Shown: positions 1 to 9,300 of the stretch, in pieces | Numbering within the stretch: position 1 is the stretch's first letter | Layout of the letters: each line of letters begins with the position of its first letter | Origin: Streptomyces nodosus | Lineage (GTDB): Bacteria; Actinomycetota; Actinomycetes; Streptomycetales; Streptomycetaceae | Assembly: GCF_008704995.1 (NCBI RefSeq) | Contig: NZ_CP023747.1 | Span: forward strand, 4,433,501 to 4,497,500 | Direction of reading: 5' to 3' | DNA length: 64,000 nt | Translations under genes and position numbers: made by a program | Notes under the pieces: generated by a model | What the model saw: only the letters and a program-made list of their open reading frames with translations | The model's database searches: none | What the model was told of the DNA's origin: nothing

Positions 1-797
1 GCACAGTTGGGTAATGCGGTCAAGCGAGCCACTATGGGCTCGGTGGCACGCGAGCACTCACTGGATCAGGCACGGTCGATGCAAAGCCTGCTGACAGTGA
101 TGAGTGAGCAGGTCAGCGGGAATGCTGGTGAGCTGGATGTTGACTTGGCTGTTCCCTTCTCTGAAGCCTTGGCCGACTATGCCGAGGATATGGACCAGAT
201 ACTTGCCTCGGTGAACGTCGAATACATTCGCAGGGATACGTCGTCGACGTCACCGTGGCAGGATGACGACGGTGTGCACATGGCGGTGTCGCTGGAGTCC
301 CTGCTGCAGGTGATGCGTTCGCTCTCCGAAAGTTCTGCCGCTTATGCCATCCTGCGTGAATCTATTACGCAGGAGATCGCTGGTCGCCTCGCTGAGACGT
401 CACCTGATGCGGAGAAGGAGAAGCTGTCCCTTCTTGCCAAGCTCTCCTCGAGAGTCCTGGGCAACTTCGATGCGGTGGCGGAGAAGGCTCGGGGCGAAGG
501 AGGGGAGGCGGGGGTCTGGGATCGGGACGTTCTTGCGCGGCTGTCGAAAAAAAGGTTAACGTCCCGCCGTACAGCAAGGATGGTGCCGGCCACCTTGTTG
601 CGTCGTGGGACCGGAAAGTTCGAGTTGAGGGTAAGAACGGCGATGCCCTTAGCCTTTTTGAAATTCAGGGTACGGAGATGACACGTACCTGGAGTACCGG
701 GATGGGTCTGGGGCGGGAGCTCTCGGATTCCTTGGTCGGCGACTCGCTCAACAGCGCCAGTCGGGGGCGCAGTAGCGCGCTGCGACTGCTTGGCTGA
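1..797 (+). pseudogene. Left-truncated hypothetical protein gene with a frameshift in an A7 run
   Basis: The frame is open from base 1, so the gene begins outside the window. It reads as a normal acidic helical protein (LDVDLAVPFSEALADYAEDM and onward) up to about base 546. At the A7 run (547-553) the frame becomes arginine-rich and stops at 681. Moving to the -1 frame restores a natural sequence (VPPYSKDGAGHLVASWDRKV ... SSALRLLG) ending in TGA at 795-797, so the gene is one base short in the run or uses -1 slippage. The first half vaguely recalls the C-terminal part of large actinobacterial proteins of the DUF6571 type; this is not secure. Codon use is less GC-rich than in the core genes, as expected for accessory DNA. 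Confidence 0.55.
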
Positions 798-1384
798 TCA
801 GCGCGGTCGGCCAGGATGCGGACGTCTGTAAGGACCTGGGGGAGGGCAAGCTCGGACTGTTCGCCGGCTCGGGGAGGCAGTTCGGAAGGCGACGGTCGGG
901 AGCGAGCCCGGTGCGCACTCGCGACGGCTGGCCCAGGCCGTGAGGAGGGGACGGCCGATGCGGATTCGCCCTAGGGGCTTCTGTGGGCGTGGCGTTCGTC
1001 ATATCGGACAGTTGTGCGGGGCGGGTGGTGTCGGGGGTGGGCGTGATCGGTGCGGGGGATCGTCCCGCCCGGGGTCCCGTCGGCCGCTGGACACGTTCGC
1101 CGTGGTCAACGTGGGGTATCGCCGATCTGTCCCTCGGATGGAGCAGCCGTCGAGTATCAGGTGATTGGCAGCGATGTGTCCGGTGCGTTTCGGGTCGAGT
1201 GGTCTCAGATAGTGGGCGGGGACCACATGGCCACTGGTCACCACGTTTACACAGGGGTAACACTGAAGGGTCGGCCGTTTCCCGGATGACCCTTCCCGGG
1301 GCGGCCCTGTCCTGTGCGCAGGCAACGGCGCCGAGCGCATCACCACCGGTTTCCACCGGTAGTCGTGCCAGAAAGGGGTCCCCT
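798..1384. other. Gene-free spacer upstream of gdhA with decayed coding traces
   Basis: No convincing gene in 587 bases. The first ~160 bases read in one frame as a plausible protein piece (AVGQDADVCKDLGEGKLG) that runs into low-complexity Arg-rich sequence, so they are probably the remains of another gene. The last ~200 bases should carry the gdhA promoter and leader. Around 1237-1266 there are GTCAC and GTAAC pentamers that could be GlnR half-sites, but the spacing is imperfect. Confidence 0.5.
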
Positions 1385-2740
1385 GTGACGCGACCCGACA
1401 CGAAGACCTTGCTCGCCTCCCTGCTCGCCGACATCGAACGGCGCAACCCGGCCCAGCCCGAGTTCCACCAGGCCGCCCATGAGGTGCTGGAGACTCTGGC
1501 GCCGGTGCTCGCCGCCCGGCCGGAGTACGCGGACGCCGGACTGGTCGAGCGCCTGTGCGAACCGGAGCGGCAGATCATCTTCCGGGTCCCGTGGCAGGAC
1601 GACCACGGCCGGGTTCATGTCAACCGTGGCTTCCGTGTGGAGTTCAACAGCGCGCTCGGCCCCTACAAGGGCGGTCTGCGCTTCCACCCGTCGGTCAACC
1701 TGGGCATCGTGAAGTTCCTCGGCTTCGAACAGATCTTCAAGAACGCGCTGACCGGACTGGGTATCGGCGGCGGAAAGGGCGGCAGCGACTTCGACCCGCA
1801 CGGCCGCTCCGACGCCGAGGTCATGCGCTTCTGCCAGTCCTTCATGACCGAACTCCACCGGCACATCGGCGAGCACACCGACGTGCCCGCCGGTGACATC
1901 GGTGTCGGGGGCCGTGAGATCGGCTACCTGTTCGGGCAGTACCGGCGCATCACCAACCGCTGGGAGGCCGGCGTCCTCACCGGCAAGGGGACGCGGTGGG
2001 GCGGCTCCGCGATCCGCCCCGAGGCCACCGGCTACGGCAACGTCCTGTTCACCGCGGCCATGCTCCGCGAGCGGGGTGAGGACCTGGAGGGGCAGACCGC
2101 CGTAGTCTCCGGCTCCGGCAATGTCGCCATCTACACCGTCGAGAAGCTGATCGCCCTCGGCGCGAACCCGCTGACCTGCTCCGACTCCACCGGCTATGTC
2201 GTGGACGACAAGGGCATCGACGTCGAGCTGCTCAAGCAGATCAAGGAGGTCGAGCGCGGCCGGGTCGGCGACTACGCCGCACGGCGGGGCGCCTCGGCGC
2301 GGTTCGTCGCCGGCGGCAGTGTCTGGGACGTCCCGGCCGACATCGCCCTGCCGTCGGCCACCCAGAACGAGCTGGACGCGGACGCCGCGGCCACGCTGGT
2401 GCGCAACGGCGTCAAGGCCGTGTCCGAGGGCGCCAACATGCCCGCCACCCCGGAGGCGGTCCACCTCCTCCGGCAGGCGGGCGTCGCCTTCGGCCCCGGC
2501 AAGGCGGCCAACGCGGGCGGCGTCGCGGTCAGCGCCCTGGAGATGAGCCAGAACCACGCCCGCACCGTCTGGCCCCGCGCGCGGGTGGAGGAGGAGCTGA
2601 CCCACATCATGAACGGCATCCACGCCACCTGCCACGAGACCGCCGAGCGCTACGGCGCCTCCGGCGACTATGTCACCGGCGCCAATATCGCCGGCTTCGA
2701 ACGCGTCGCCGACGCGATGCTGGAGCAGGGCGTGATCTGA
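1385..2740 (+). CDS. gdhA: NADP-specific glutamate dehydrogenase
   Basis: Catalyses reductive amination of 2-oxoglutarate with ammonium to L-glutamate (NADPH), a cytoplasmic nitrogen-assimilation step. The 451-residue length matches the hexameric bacterial class. Visible signatures are the substrate-binding GPYKGGLRFHPSVN, the catalytic-Lys region GIGGGKGGSDFDP, and a Rossmann glycine motif (VVSGSGNVAIYTVEKL) near residues 235-250. The frame stays open upstream to 983, but GTG at 1385 (MTRPDTKTL) is preferred: it follows the ribosome-site-like AAAGGGG, and family similarity begins just after it. Monocistronic, with a hairpin downstream. In Streptomyces this gene is nitrogen-regulated (GlnR); only weak half-sites are visible here. 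Confidence 0.96.
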   Translation: MTRPDTKTLLASLLADIERRNPAQPEFHQAAHEVLETLAPVLAARPEYADAGLVERLCEPERQIIFRVPWQDDHGRVHVNRGFRVEFNSALGPYKGGLRFHPSVNLGIVKFLGFEQIFKNALTGLGIGGGKGGSDFDPHGRSDAEVMRFCQSFMTELHRHIGEHTDVPAGDIGVGGREIGYLFGQYRRITNRWEAGVLTGKGTRWGGSAIRPEATGYGNVLFTAAMLRERGEDLEGQTAVVSGSGNVAIYTVEKLIALGANPLTCSDSTGYVVDDKGIDVELLKQIKEVERGRVGDYAARRGASARFVAGGSVWDVPADIALPSATQNELDADAAATLVRNGVKAVSEGANMPATPEAVHLLRQAGVAFGPGKAANAGGVAVSALEMSQNHARTVWPRARVEEELTHIMNGIHATCHETAERYGASGDYVTGANIAGFERVADAMLEQGVI

Positions 2741-2780
2741 TCCCGCCGCCGTACCTCTGATCCTCGGCCCCCGTTCTCGC

Positions 2781-2811
2781 CGCCCCCGGACAGGGGCTGA
2801 GGGCGGGGGCG
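2781..2811 (+). terminator. Hairpin downstream of gdhA
   Basis: Arms CGCCCCCG (2781-2788) and CGGGGGCG (2804-2811) with a 15-base loop, 40 bases after the gdhA stop and before the convergent HATPase gene. No T-tract, as is usual in Streptomyces. Confidence 0.55.
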
Positions 2812-2878
2812 CGTCAGGGTTCTGGGCACCCGTCGGGAAGCCCTACTTGCTCGGTGGCCAGGCCCTCGATCGGGATCT

Positions 2879-3421
2879 CTACTCCCGGCCGGGGGCCGCT
2901 GCATGTGTGCGGTCGTTCGCGCTGAGAGCAGGGGAGTCGGGGGCGCCGGAATCCGTGGGGCCGGGTGCCGGCGACGCACAGCGCAGCTCGGCCCAGACCC
3001 GCTTGCGCGGGAATCGGTCCTCGGCCACGCCCCAGCGGTCGGCAAGCGCGTCCACGAGGAGCAGGCCCCGTCCCGACTCGTCGTCCCCGCTGGGACGTTG
3101 GAGTGCTGGGAGCCGGTCACCGCGGGTGTCGGTGACCTCGATACGGAGGGTGCCGCCGATCACGTAGAGCGTCAGCCGGAAGTCCCGCCCGGGGACACGA
3201 CCGTGTGTGACGGCGTTGGCCGCCAGCTCGGCCACGAGGAGGTCCGCGGGCTTCGTGGGCAGCCCCCAGCGGCGGAGCTGCGCCTCCGCGAGCAGGCGTG
3301 CGAGGCGGGCCCCGCGCCGCGTGGAGGACAGCAGCACGGTGAAGTGGGGGAGCGTGGTCGCTGGTGGGGCCATGGGCTCGGCGATTTCCTGATTCACATC
3401 ACTGAGCGTGGCCGACCGCAT
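2879..3421 (-). CDS. RsbW-like ATP-binding protein (HATPase_c_2, anti-sigma/serine kinase type)
   Basis: 180 residues with a GHKL ATPase fold of the RsbW/SpoIIAB type: N-box ADLLVAELAANAVTHG, G1 box VTDTRGDRLPAL, and G2 box ESGRGLLLVDALADRWGV. Such proteins bind sigma or anti-anti-sigma partners and some phosphorylate them. Streptomyces has dozens, often beside XRE-DUF5753/DUF397 genes, as here where the XRE gene is divergent. ATG at 3421 is used; a second ATG (3373) would remove 16 residues and leave the domain intact. Partner and target are unknown. A decayed copy of its C-terminal half lies at 11430-11560. Confidence 0.85.
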   Translation of the reverse strand: MRSATLSDVNQEIAEPMAPPATTLPHFTVLLSSTRRGARLARLLAEAQLRRWGLPTKPADLLVAELAANAVTHGRVPGRDFRLTLYVIGGTLRIEVTDTRGDRLPALQRPSGDDESGRGLLLVDALADRWGVAEDRFPRKRVWAELRCASPAPGPTDSGAPDSPALSANDRTHAAAPGRE

Positions 3422-3552
3422 CTACCGTGAGGAGTGACTGAGTGGTTGCGTACCGTGACTGTCGGCGAGCTGTCCGGTGCTGTCCGGGCTGTCGGCACCG
3501 TTGCCACGGGTAAGGCGTCGCGGTACGACGCGGGACTACGGAGGGGCGCGGC

Positions 3553-4431
3553 ATGTCGGTGGACGGCGAGGCGGTACGGCTCAGGAGCGAGGCGGATGAA
3601 CCGGGGTGGGAGGTGGACCCGGACGACGAGTGGGGCGTGGCGGTCATCACCACGGTGGGGCGGCAACTGAAGCTGCGGCGTGAGGCGGCGGGACTGCGGG
3701 CCGCCGAGTTCGGAAAGGCCGTCGGGTACGGGGAGGACCTGGTCTACAAGGTCGAGGGCGGGAAGCGGATTCCTCGGCAGGATTATCTGATCAGGGCCGA
3801 TGAACTGTTGGACGCGGGTGGGCTCGTCGCGGCGACATGGGAGGACGTGAAGAGGGTCCGATACCCGAAGAAGGTTCGGGACATCGCGAAGCTGGAGGCG
3901 CAGGCGGTCGAGATCGGGGTGTACGTGTGCAACAGCATCAGTGGGTTGCTGCAGACACCGGAACATGCGCGGGCGCTCTTCCACGCTGCGCAGCCGCCGT
4001 ACTCGCCAGATGATGTGGAGCGCATGGTGGCCGCTCGGACGGCTCGGGGGGCGATCTTCGAACGCGATCCGGCTCCTTCTGTCAGTTTCGTGCTGGAGGA
4101 GGCGACGCTGCTACGGGAGGTCGGCGGCACAATGGTGTGGCGTGGGCAGCTTGAACGCCTGCTGGAGGTAGGGCAGTTGCGCAACATCACACTTCAGGTA
4201 ATGCCGACGAAGACCGATGCTCACCCCGGGGTGGACGGCAAGATTGAGGTGCTGAAGTTCGCGGATGGCACGGCAGTGGGGCGTTCCGACGGCGCGTTCA
4301 ACGGCCGGCCGACCTCCGAACCAAAGCTCCTGCGCATCCTTGAACTGCGCTACGGCACCATCCGGGCGCAGGCTCTCACGCCCCGGGATTCGCTGGCCTT
4401 CATCGAGCACCTACTGCTGGGGGAAACATGA
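3553..4431 (+). CDS. XRE-family regulator with DUF5753 domain (WhiJ/Scr1 type)
   Basis: 292 residues. An N-terminal helix-turn-helix at about residues 35-90 (QLKLRREAAGLRAAEFGKAV ... DLVYKVEGGKR) is followed by the ~180-residue DUF5753 domain (QTPEHARALFHAAQPPYSPD; ITLQVMPTKTDAHPG). Such proteins are DNA-binding repressors acting with a small DUF397 partner; the family includes WhiJ-type developmental regulators. The gene overlaps the DUF397 gene by four bases (ATGA), indicating translational coupling. The divergent HATPase gene completes the classic three-gene module. ATG at 3553 fits the domain boundary. The target promoter is unknown. Confidence 0.9.
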   Translation: MSVDGEAVRLRSEADEPGWEVDPDDEWGVAVITTVGRQLKLRREAAGLRAAEFGKAVGYGEDLVYKVEGGKRIPRQDYLIRADELLDAGGLVAATWEDVKRVRYPKKVRDIAKLEAQAVEIGVYVCNSISGLLQTPEHARALFHAAQPPYSPDDVERMVAARTARGAIFERDPAPSVSFVLEEATLLREVGGTMVWRGQLERLLEVGQLRNITLQVMPTKTDAHPGVDGKIEVLKFADGTAVGRSDGAFNGRPTSEPKLLRILELRYGTIRAQALTPRDSLAFIEHLLLGET

Positions 4432-4637
4432 TCCGTAAGACTGCTGCCGGTGACGCCGCCGAGCCGGCGTGGTTCAAGAGCAGCTACAGCGACGGCACCG
4501 ATGGTGAGTCGTGCGTCGAGATGGCCACTGGCCCCGGCACCGTCCACGTCCGAGACTCCAAGGACATCGCCGGCCCCCGGCTCGCGTTCGCCCCGGGCGC
4601 ATGGGCGGCGTTCGTCCCGTATGTGTCCGAGGGCTGA
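4428..4637 (+). CDS. DUF397 domain protein
   Basis: 69 residues covering the whole DUF397 domain: the AWFKSSYSDG start, the ESCVEMATGPGTVHVRDSKD core, and the Trp-Ala-Ala-Phe end. These small proteins pair with XRE-DUF5753 regulators and are thought to modulate their DNA binding in a toxin-antitoxin-like or WhiJ-like manner. Start ATG at 4428 overlaps the upstream stop codon. Part of the two-gene operon 3553-4637. Confidence 0.92.
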   Translation: MIRKTAAGDAAEPAWFKSSYSDGTDGESCVEMATGPGTVHVRDSKDIAGPRLAFAPGAWAAFVPYVSEG

Positions 4638-4649
4638 TCGCGCCGCCGG

Positions 4650-4874
4650 TCAGAGGGCGCTGCTGCCGTCCCGGCCGGGCGTGCGGGCGAGCCGGGAGAG
4701 CAGCTTGGCGTAGACGGCGGTGGTCGCGGCGACCACCGTGACGATGAGTGACAGGGCCAGGATGCCGAGCAGCGCCGACCACTGGCGCAGTTCGCTGCGG
4801 CAGGCGCGGTCCTGCTGGAACGGGTCGAGCGGCGGGCCCTTGCATCGCGGGTCGCTCTCGCCCGTGGTGAGCAC
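4650..4874 (-). CDS. Small putative single-pass membrane protein
   Basis: 74 residues from GTG at 4874. Features are a short Cys/Pro-containing N-terminal part (DPRCKGPPLDPFQQDRACRS), one transmembrane helix (WSALLGILALSLIVTVVAAT) at about residues 32-52, and a basic C-terminal tail. Convergent with the DUF397 gene, 12 bases away. I do not recognise a family. The reading is supported mainly by the clean hydrophobic segment and could be an N-terminally truncated remnant, since the frame stays open upstream into unconvincing Arg-rich sequence. Confidence 0.45.
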   Translation of the reverse strand: MLTTGESDPRCKGPPLDPFQQDRACRSELRQWSALLGILALSLIVTVVAATTAVYAKLLSRLARTPGRDGSSAL

Positions 4875-5113
4875 TATTTGGCTGACGGGTCCGTGTCGTC
4901 CGCGTCCATGCCGCGCTACTGGGCCCTGCCGCTGCGCCTCGGCCTTGTCTGCTGGCATCCCTTGGAGGCGTGTTCTGGAACCATGGCAGGCTCGACAGCG
5001 CTTACTGACAGCCGTGACCACCGTCTGCCGCCTGTTTGCAGAACTGACCAAGTATCAGCGACTCGCCCCGTTGCCTTTGCAATTTGCCGTGTGGAGTTGT
5101 GATGATGTGACGT

Positions 5114-5710
5114 ATGGCTGAGCACGGGGGTGCGGTCGACGGGCCGCAGGGGATTCCACGTTCGCGACTCGCGGACTACGCGGAGATGATGGATACCCCG
5201 GCCGTGATGACGTCTTCGCGGGAGTACCGGGAGACGGGCACGAGGCAGGGTGAACAGTCGTCCGTTCAGGAGCCGGTTCCATCACCCGCATCCTCGTCTT
5301 CCGAAGCGGCGGTGCGCAGGCGTGAGTTCGCTGCGCTCCTCGGCGAGTTCCGTCGTACCGCGGTGCTGGTGCCGTTGGGTGACGGGCCGGGCCCGGACTC
5401 CGAACGCGGTCTGTTGACCGTCGACTTGGGCGGTATCCGCTTCATCCTGGCTTTCTCCGATGAGCAGGCGCTGGCGCGTTATGCCGTCGTACGTGGTGAG
5501 TCGAGCCGTGAGTGGACGTATCAGACGATTCTTGGCGCGCGTCTGCTGGATGTGGCCGTGCCCGCGGCCGGGGTGCCGTGCGGGGTGGCCTTGGACTGCG
5601 CGGACGGGGAGGACGGCATGGTGTTCCCGCCGGTGTGCGGGATCGTGCCGGATGCGGTGGCGGTGGACTTCGACGTGAACGCGGACGGACGAACGGGGGG
5701 AACGGCGTGA
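5114..5710 (+). CDS. SseB-like domain protein, first gene of the RHS toxin operon
   Basis: 198 residues. After a ~70-residue Ser/Pro-rich N-terminal stretch, the rest resembles SseB N-terminal-like domains (REFAALLGEFRRTAVLVPLG ... GGIRFILAFSDEQALARYAV). In actinobacteria such small genes commonly precede WXG100-like and polymorphic-toxin genes and are assumed to help secretion or act as adaptors; no activity is established for this one. The stop overlaps the next start (GTGA), so the genes are translationally coupled. ATG at 5114. Confidence 0.7.
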   Translation: MAEHGGAVDGPQGIPRSRLADYAEMMDTPAVMTSSREYRETGTRQGEQSSVQEPVPSPASSSSEAAVRRREFAALLGEFRRTAVLVPLGDGPGPDSERGLLTVDLGGIRFILAFSDEQALARYAVVRGESSREWTYQTILGARLLDVAVPAAGVPCGVALDCADGEDGMVFPPVCGIVPDAVAVDFDVNADGRTGGTA

Positions 5711-6360
5711 CTGATGGTGGCAAGGACCTGTCCACGGAGGGGCTCGGTCTGGTCGCCAAGGGTCTGACCGAGGCGCTGGGCGAGCTGGAGGAACTCGGCA
5801 TGGTCGGCGAGGCCGGCGCCGGGCGTGGTTTCGGTGAGATCGCGTTGTCAGGGCTTGAGCTGGGCCATGAGGGGCTGACGGGGGAGTTCACGGCGTTCTG
5901 CGAGCGCTGGGAGTGGGGTGTGCGGTCACTGATCAACGAGGGTAACGCCTTCGCTGTGAAGACGGGTCTGTCGGCGGGCACGCTCTACGAGACCGAGCAC
6001 TACGTCGAGGGCAGTTTCAAGGTCGTCGCGAACTCGGCGATCGGTAATCCGTATGCGTCCGAGGAGGACGTGGAGGGCATGGGGTGGGGCGACATCGCGA
6101 AGTCCGGTGCGTTCGGCGGGGTGGACTACAGCAAGGAGTCGTTCGACAGGGCGCTGGCCAACAGTGAGCAGGGCTGGAAGGACGCCGGCCGGGACGTGAT
6201 GACCTCGCACACCGTCGGACCGCTGGGCCTCAACCCGGAGAACCTGCACGGCGCGTTCGGTGTCTCCGACAAGGAGTACAACCAGTTCCTGGACGACACC
6301 TTCGGCCCCTCCCCCGAGGAACGCGCCAAGACGGCCGGGCAGCAGGACGGTCAGGGCTGA
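5707..6360 (+). CDS. WXG100-like (type VII secretion-associated) protein
   Basis: 217 residues from GTG at 5707, overlapping the preceding stop by four bases. The N-terminal half is helical with small residues and a W-x-G-like turn (CERWEWGVRSLINEGNAFAV) near residue 75, as in ESX/WXG100-type helical hairpins. The C-terminal half (DVMTSHTVGPLGLNPENLHG) is not recognised. Placed between an SseB-like gene and a giant RHS gene whose own N-terminus is T7SS-like, it probably assists export of the RHS toxin. Its TGA shares one base with the ATG of the RHS gene. Confidence 0.65.
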   Translation: MTDGGKDLSTEGLGLVAKGLTEALGELEELGMVGEAGAGRGFGEIALSGLELGHEGLTGEFTAFCERWEWGVRSLINEGNAFAVKTGLSAGTLYETEHYVEGSFKVVANSAIGNPYASEEDVEGMGWGDIAKSGAFGGVDYSKESFDRALANSEQGWKDAGRDVMTSHTVGPLGLNPENLHGAFGVSDKEYNQFLDDTFGPSPEERAKTAGQQDGQG

Positions 6361-9300
6361 TGGGACTGGGAGACCTGACCAACTCGCTGCTGGGCGAGGG
6401 CGAGCACCTCTGGGACGAGGGCAAGAAGAAGCTCGGCCAGGGCATCGACTGGACCACGGACAAGCTGGGTGAGGGCCTGGACTACGTCGGGCTGCACGAC
6501 TGGGCCCATGGCGTGGAGGACTGGGGCGACGGCATCGCCTCCGATCTGGGCGCCACTCCGGGCGAGAAACAACTCGGCCAGACCGACGAGGCGAAAGACC
6601 TCGTCCACGGCGATCCGGGAAAGATCCGCGAGAGCGCCAAGCATCTGCGGGACTTCCACGGCGCCTTCGACAAGGTCCACCAGGGGATGAGGAAGGTCGA
6701 TTCCTCCGGCTGGAAAGGCGAGGCCGGCGACACCTTCCGCAAGAAGTTCGGAGTGCACCCCACCAAGTGGGCACAGGCAGCCGATGCGTGCCACACGGCG
6801 GCCGGGGCGCTGGAGTCGTACGCGGAATCCGTCACCTGGGCGCAAGGCCAGGCCGAGGAAGCCGTCGAGCTCTACAACAAGGGCGTGAAGGCGTCCAAGG
6901 ACGCGGCCGACGCGTACAACAAGAAGGTCGATGCCTACAACGCCAAAGTCAAGGCGAACCAGGACCCCGGTCCCAAGCCGGAGCCGTTCCAGGACCCCGG
7001 CAAGGTCGACATCCGATCCGCCGTTCAAAAGCTGGCCGAGGCGCGCAAACAGCGCAACACCGCCGCCTCCGAGGCCCAGAGCAAGGTCAAGGCCGCCCTC
7101 GCACACGCCCCCGCCGAGCCCCCGCCCCTGGAACGCCTCAGCCATGACCTCGTCGACGGCTACCAGGCCGTCAACCTCGAACTCACCCACGTCGTCGGCG
7201 GTGCCCTCAAGGGCACCGCAGGTCTGCTGAACTTCGCCCGTGGCCTGAACCCCACGGACCCCTACAACCTCACCCACCCGGCCGATTACCTGCAGAACGT
7301 CAGCATGACGCTCTCCGGCCTCGTCTCCACCGCCTCCCACCCCGAACGCGTCGTCCAGGCCGCCGTGGACGGCTTCAAGAAGGACCCCTCCGAGTTCGTC
7401 GGCCGCCTCATCCCCGAACTCATCGGCACCAAGGGCGCCGGACTCGCCCGCGGCGGCCTACGACTCGCGCTGAAAGAGGGCGCGGAGGGAGCCGCGGAAC
7501 AGGGCCTGCGCAAGACCGCGCGCAGCGCGGTCGAGGGTGAGGGCGAGAAAGCGGCCGGGAAGACGGCTCGGGAGAAGGTGAACGGGGATCCGGCGGAAAA
7601 CTCCCGATCCGAGGGTAAGCACAGCGAGGGCACCGACCCGATTGACCTCGCCACCGGCACGATGTACTTGCCGCAGACGGATGCCGTCCTTCCCGGTGTG
7701 CTGCCTTTGGCCCTGACTCGGCGAGTGGAGTCCGGCTACCACCTCGGCCGCTGTTTCGGGCCGTCCTGGTCCTCCACACTCGACCAGCGTCTGGAGATCG
7801 ACGCGGAAGGCGTCGTCTTCGTCACCGAGGACGGCCTGCTCCTGGCCTACCCTCACCCGGCACCCGGTGTGCCGACCCTACCCAGCCACGGTCCGCGGCG
7901 TCCCCTGGACCGTGTGGACGGCGGCTACACGATCACGGACCCCCAGACACGCCACACCTGGCACTTCGCCGACCGGGGCGACGACCAGGCGGTCCTGGAG
8001 CAGATCGACGACCGCAACGGCAACTGGATCACCTTCGAGTACGACGAGGCGGGAGTTCCCTCGAACATCGCCCACAGCGCCGGGTACCGCCTGCGGATTG
8101 ACAGCGCCGAGGGGCTGGTCACCGGCGTGCACCTGGTCGGCGGGGGGGGACGGCGGTTCCGACCTCGCGTTGGTCCGTTACGGCTATGCCCAGGGGAACC
8201 TGACCGAAGTCGGCAATTCGTCCGGGAAGCCGCTCAGGTTCGCCTACGACGAGGCGCTGCGCGTCACGTCGTGGACGGACACCAACGGGCATGCGTACGA
8301 GTACGCGTACGACGACAGAAACCGATGCATCGCACAAGGCGGCGCCCAGGGCCACATGAGCCTCCGGCTTTCCTACGACGAGAAAGACCCGGAAACCGGA
8401 CTGCACACCACGACGGCAGTCAACGGGGACGGTGCGGTACGTCAGTACTTCGTCAACGATCTCCACCAGATCGTCGCCATCGTCGACCCCGCGGGGAGCA
8501 CCAGGCGCTTCACCCGCGACCGGTTCAACCATCTGCTGTCCGAGACCGATGCCGTCGGCCGTACGACGTCCTACCGATACGACGACATGGGGAACCCGAC
8601 GGAGATCGTCCGCCCGGACGGCCGACGCACCGCGTTCTCCTACGACGACCGTGGCCTGCTCATCCGGGTGGTGCGTCCCGACGGGAGCGTGGTCCGCCAG
8701 GAGTTCGACGACCGCGGGAACCAGACGTCGGTGACCGATTCGGCGGGCGGTGCGACCTTCTTCTCCTACGACGCTCGCGGACGTCCGTCAGCACTGCGTG
8801 ATCAGTACGGCCGGGCGACCGAAATACGGTGTGACACGGCCGGCCTGCCCCTGGAGATGCGTGATCACCAGGGCGGCGTCATGCGCTACCGGCGGGACGC
8901 GCTCGGGCGGGTCATATCCATGACCGACCCGCTGGGCACGACCGGTCGGCTCGAATGGACCGTCGAGGGCAAGATCAAGCGTCGGCTGAACCCGGACGGA
9001 ACGGAGGAGACGTGGACGTACGACGGTGAGGGGAACTGTCTCACTCACACGAACGCCATCGGCGGCGTCACCCGTTTCGAATACGCCCCGTTCGATCTAC
9101 TGACGGCTCGCGTCGAACCCGACGGCTCACGGTACGAGTTCCAGTACGACAACGAACTCCGCCTGACCACGGTGACCAACCCCCATGGGCTGACGTGGAC
9201 CTACGAGTACGACCTGGTCGGGCGGCCGGCCTCGGAAACCGACTTCGGCGGCCGGGTCACCAGGTACTCCTACAGCGCGGCCGGTGAGCTGATCTCCCGC

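Noticed and set aside
983..1384. N-terminal extension of gdhA
   Set aside because: The frame stays open 134 codons upstream, but the residues are low-complexity and unlike any glutamate dehydrogenase; GTG 1385 has a ribosome site and gives the family length.
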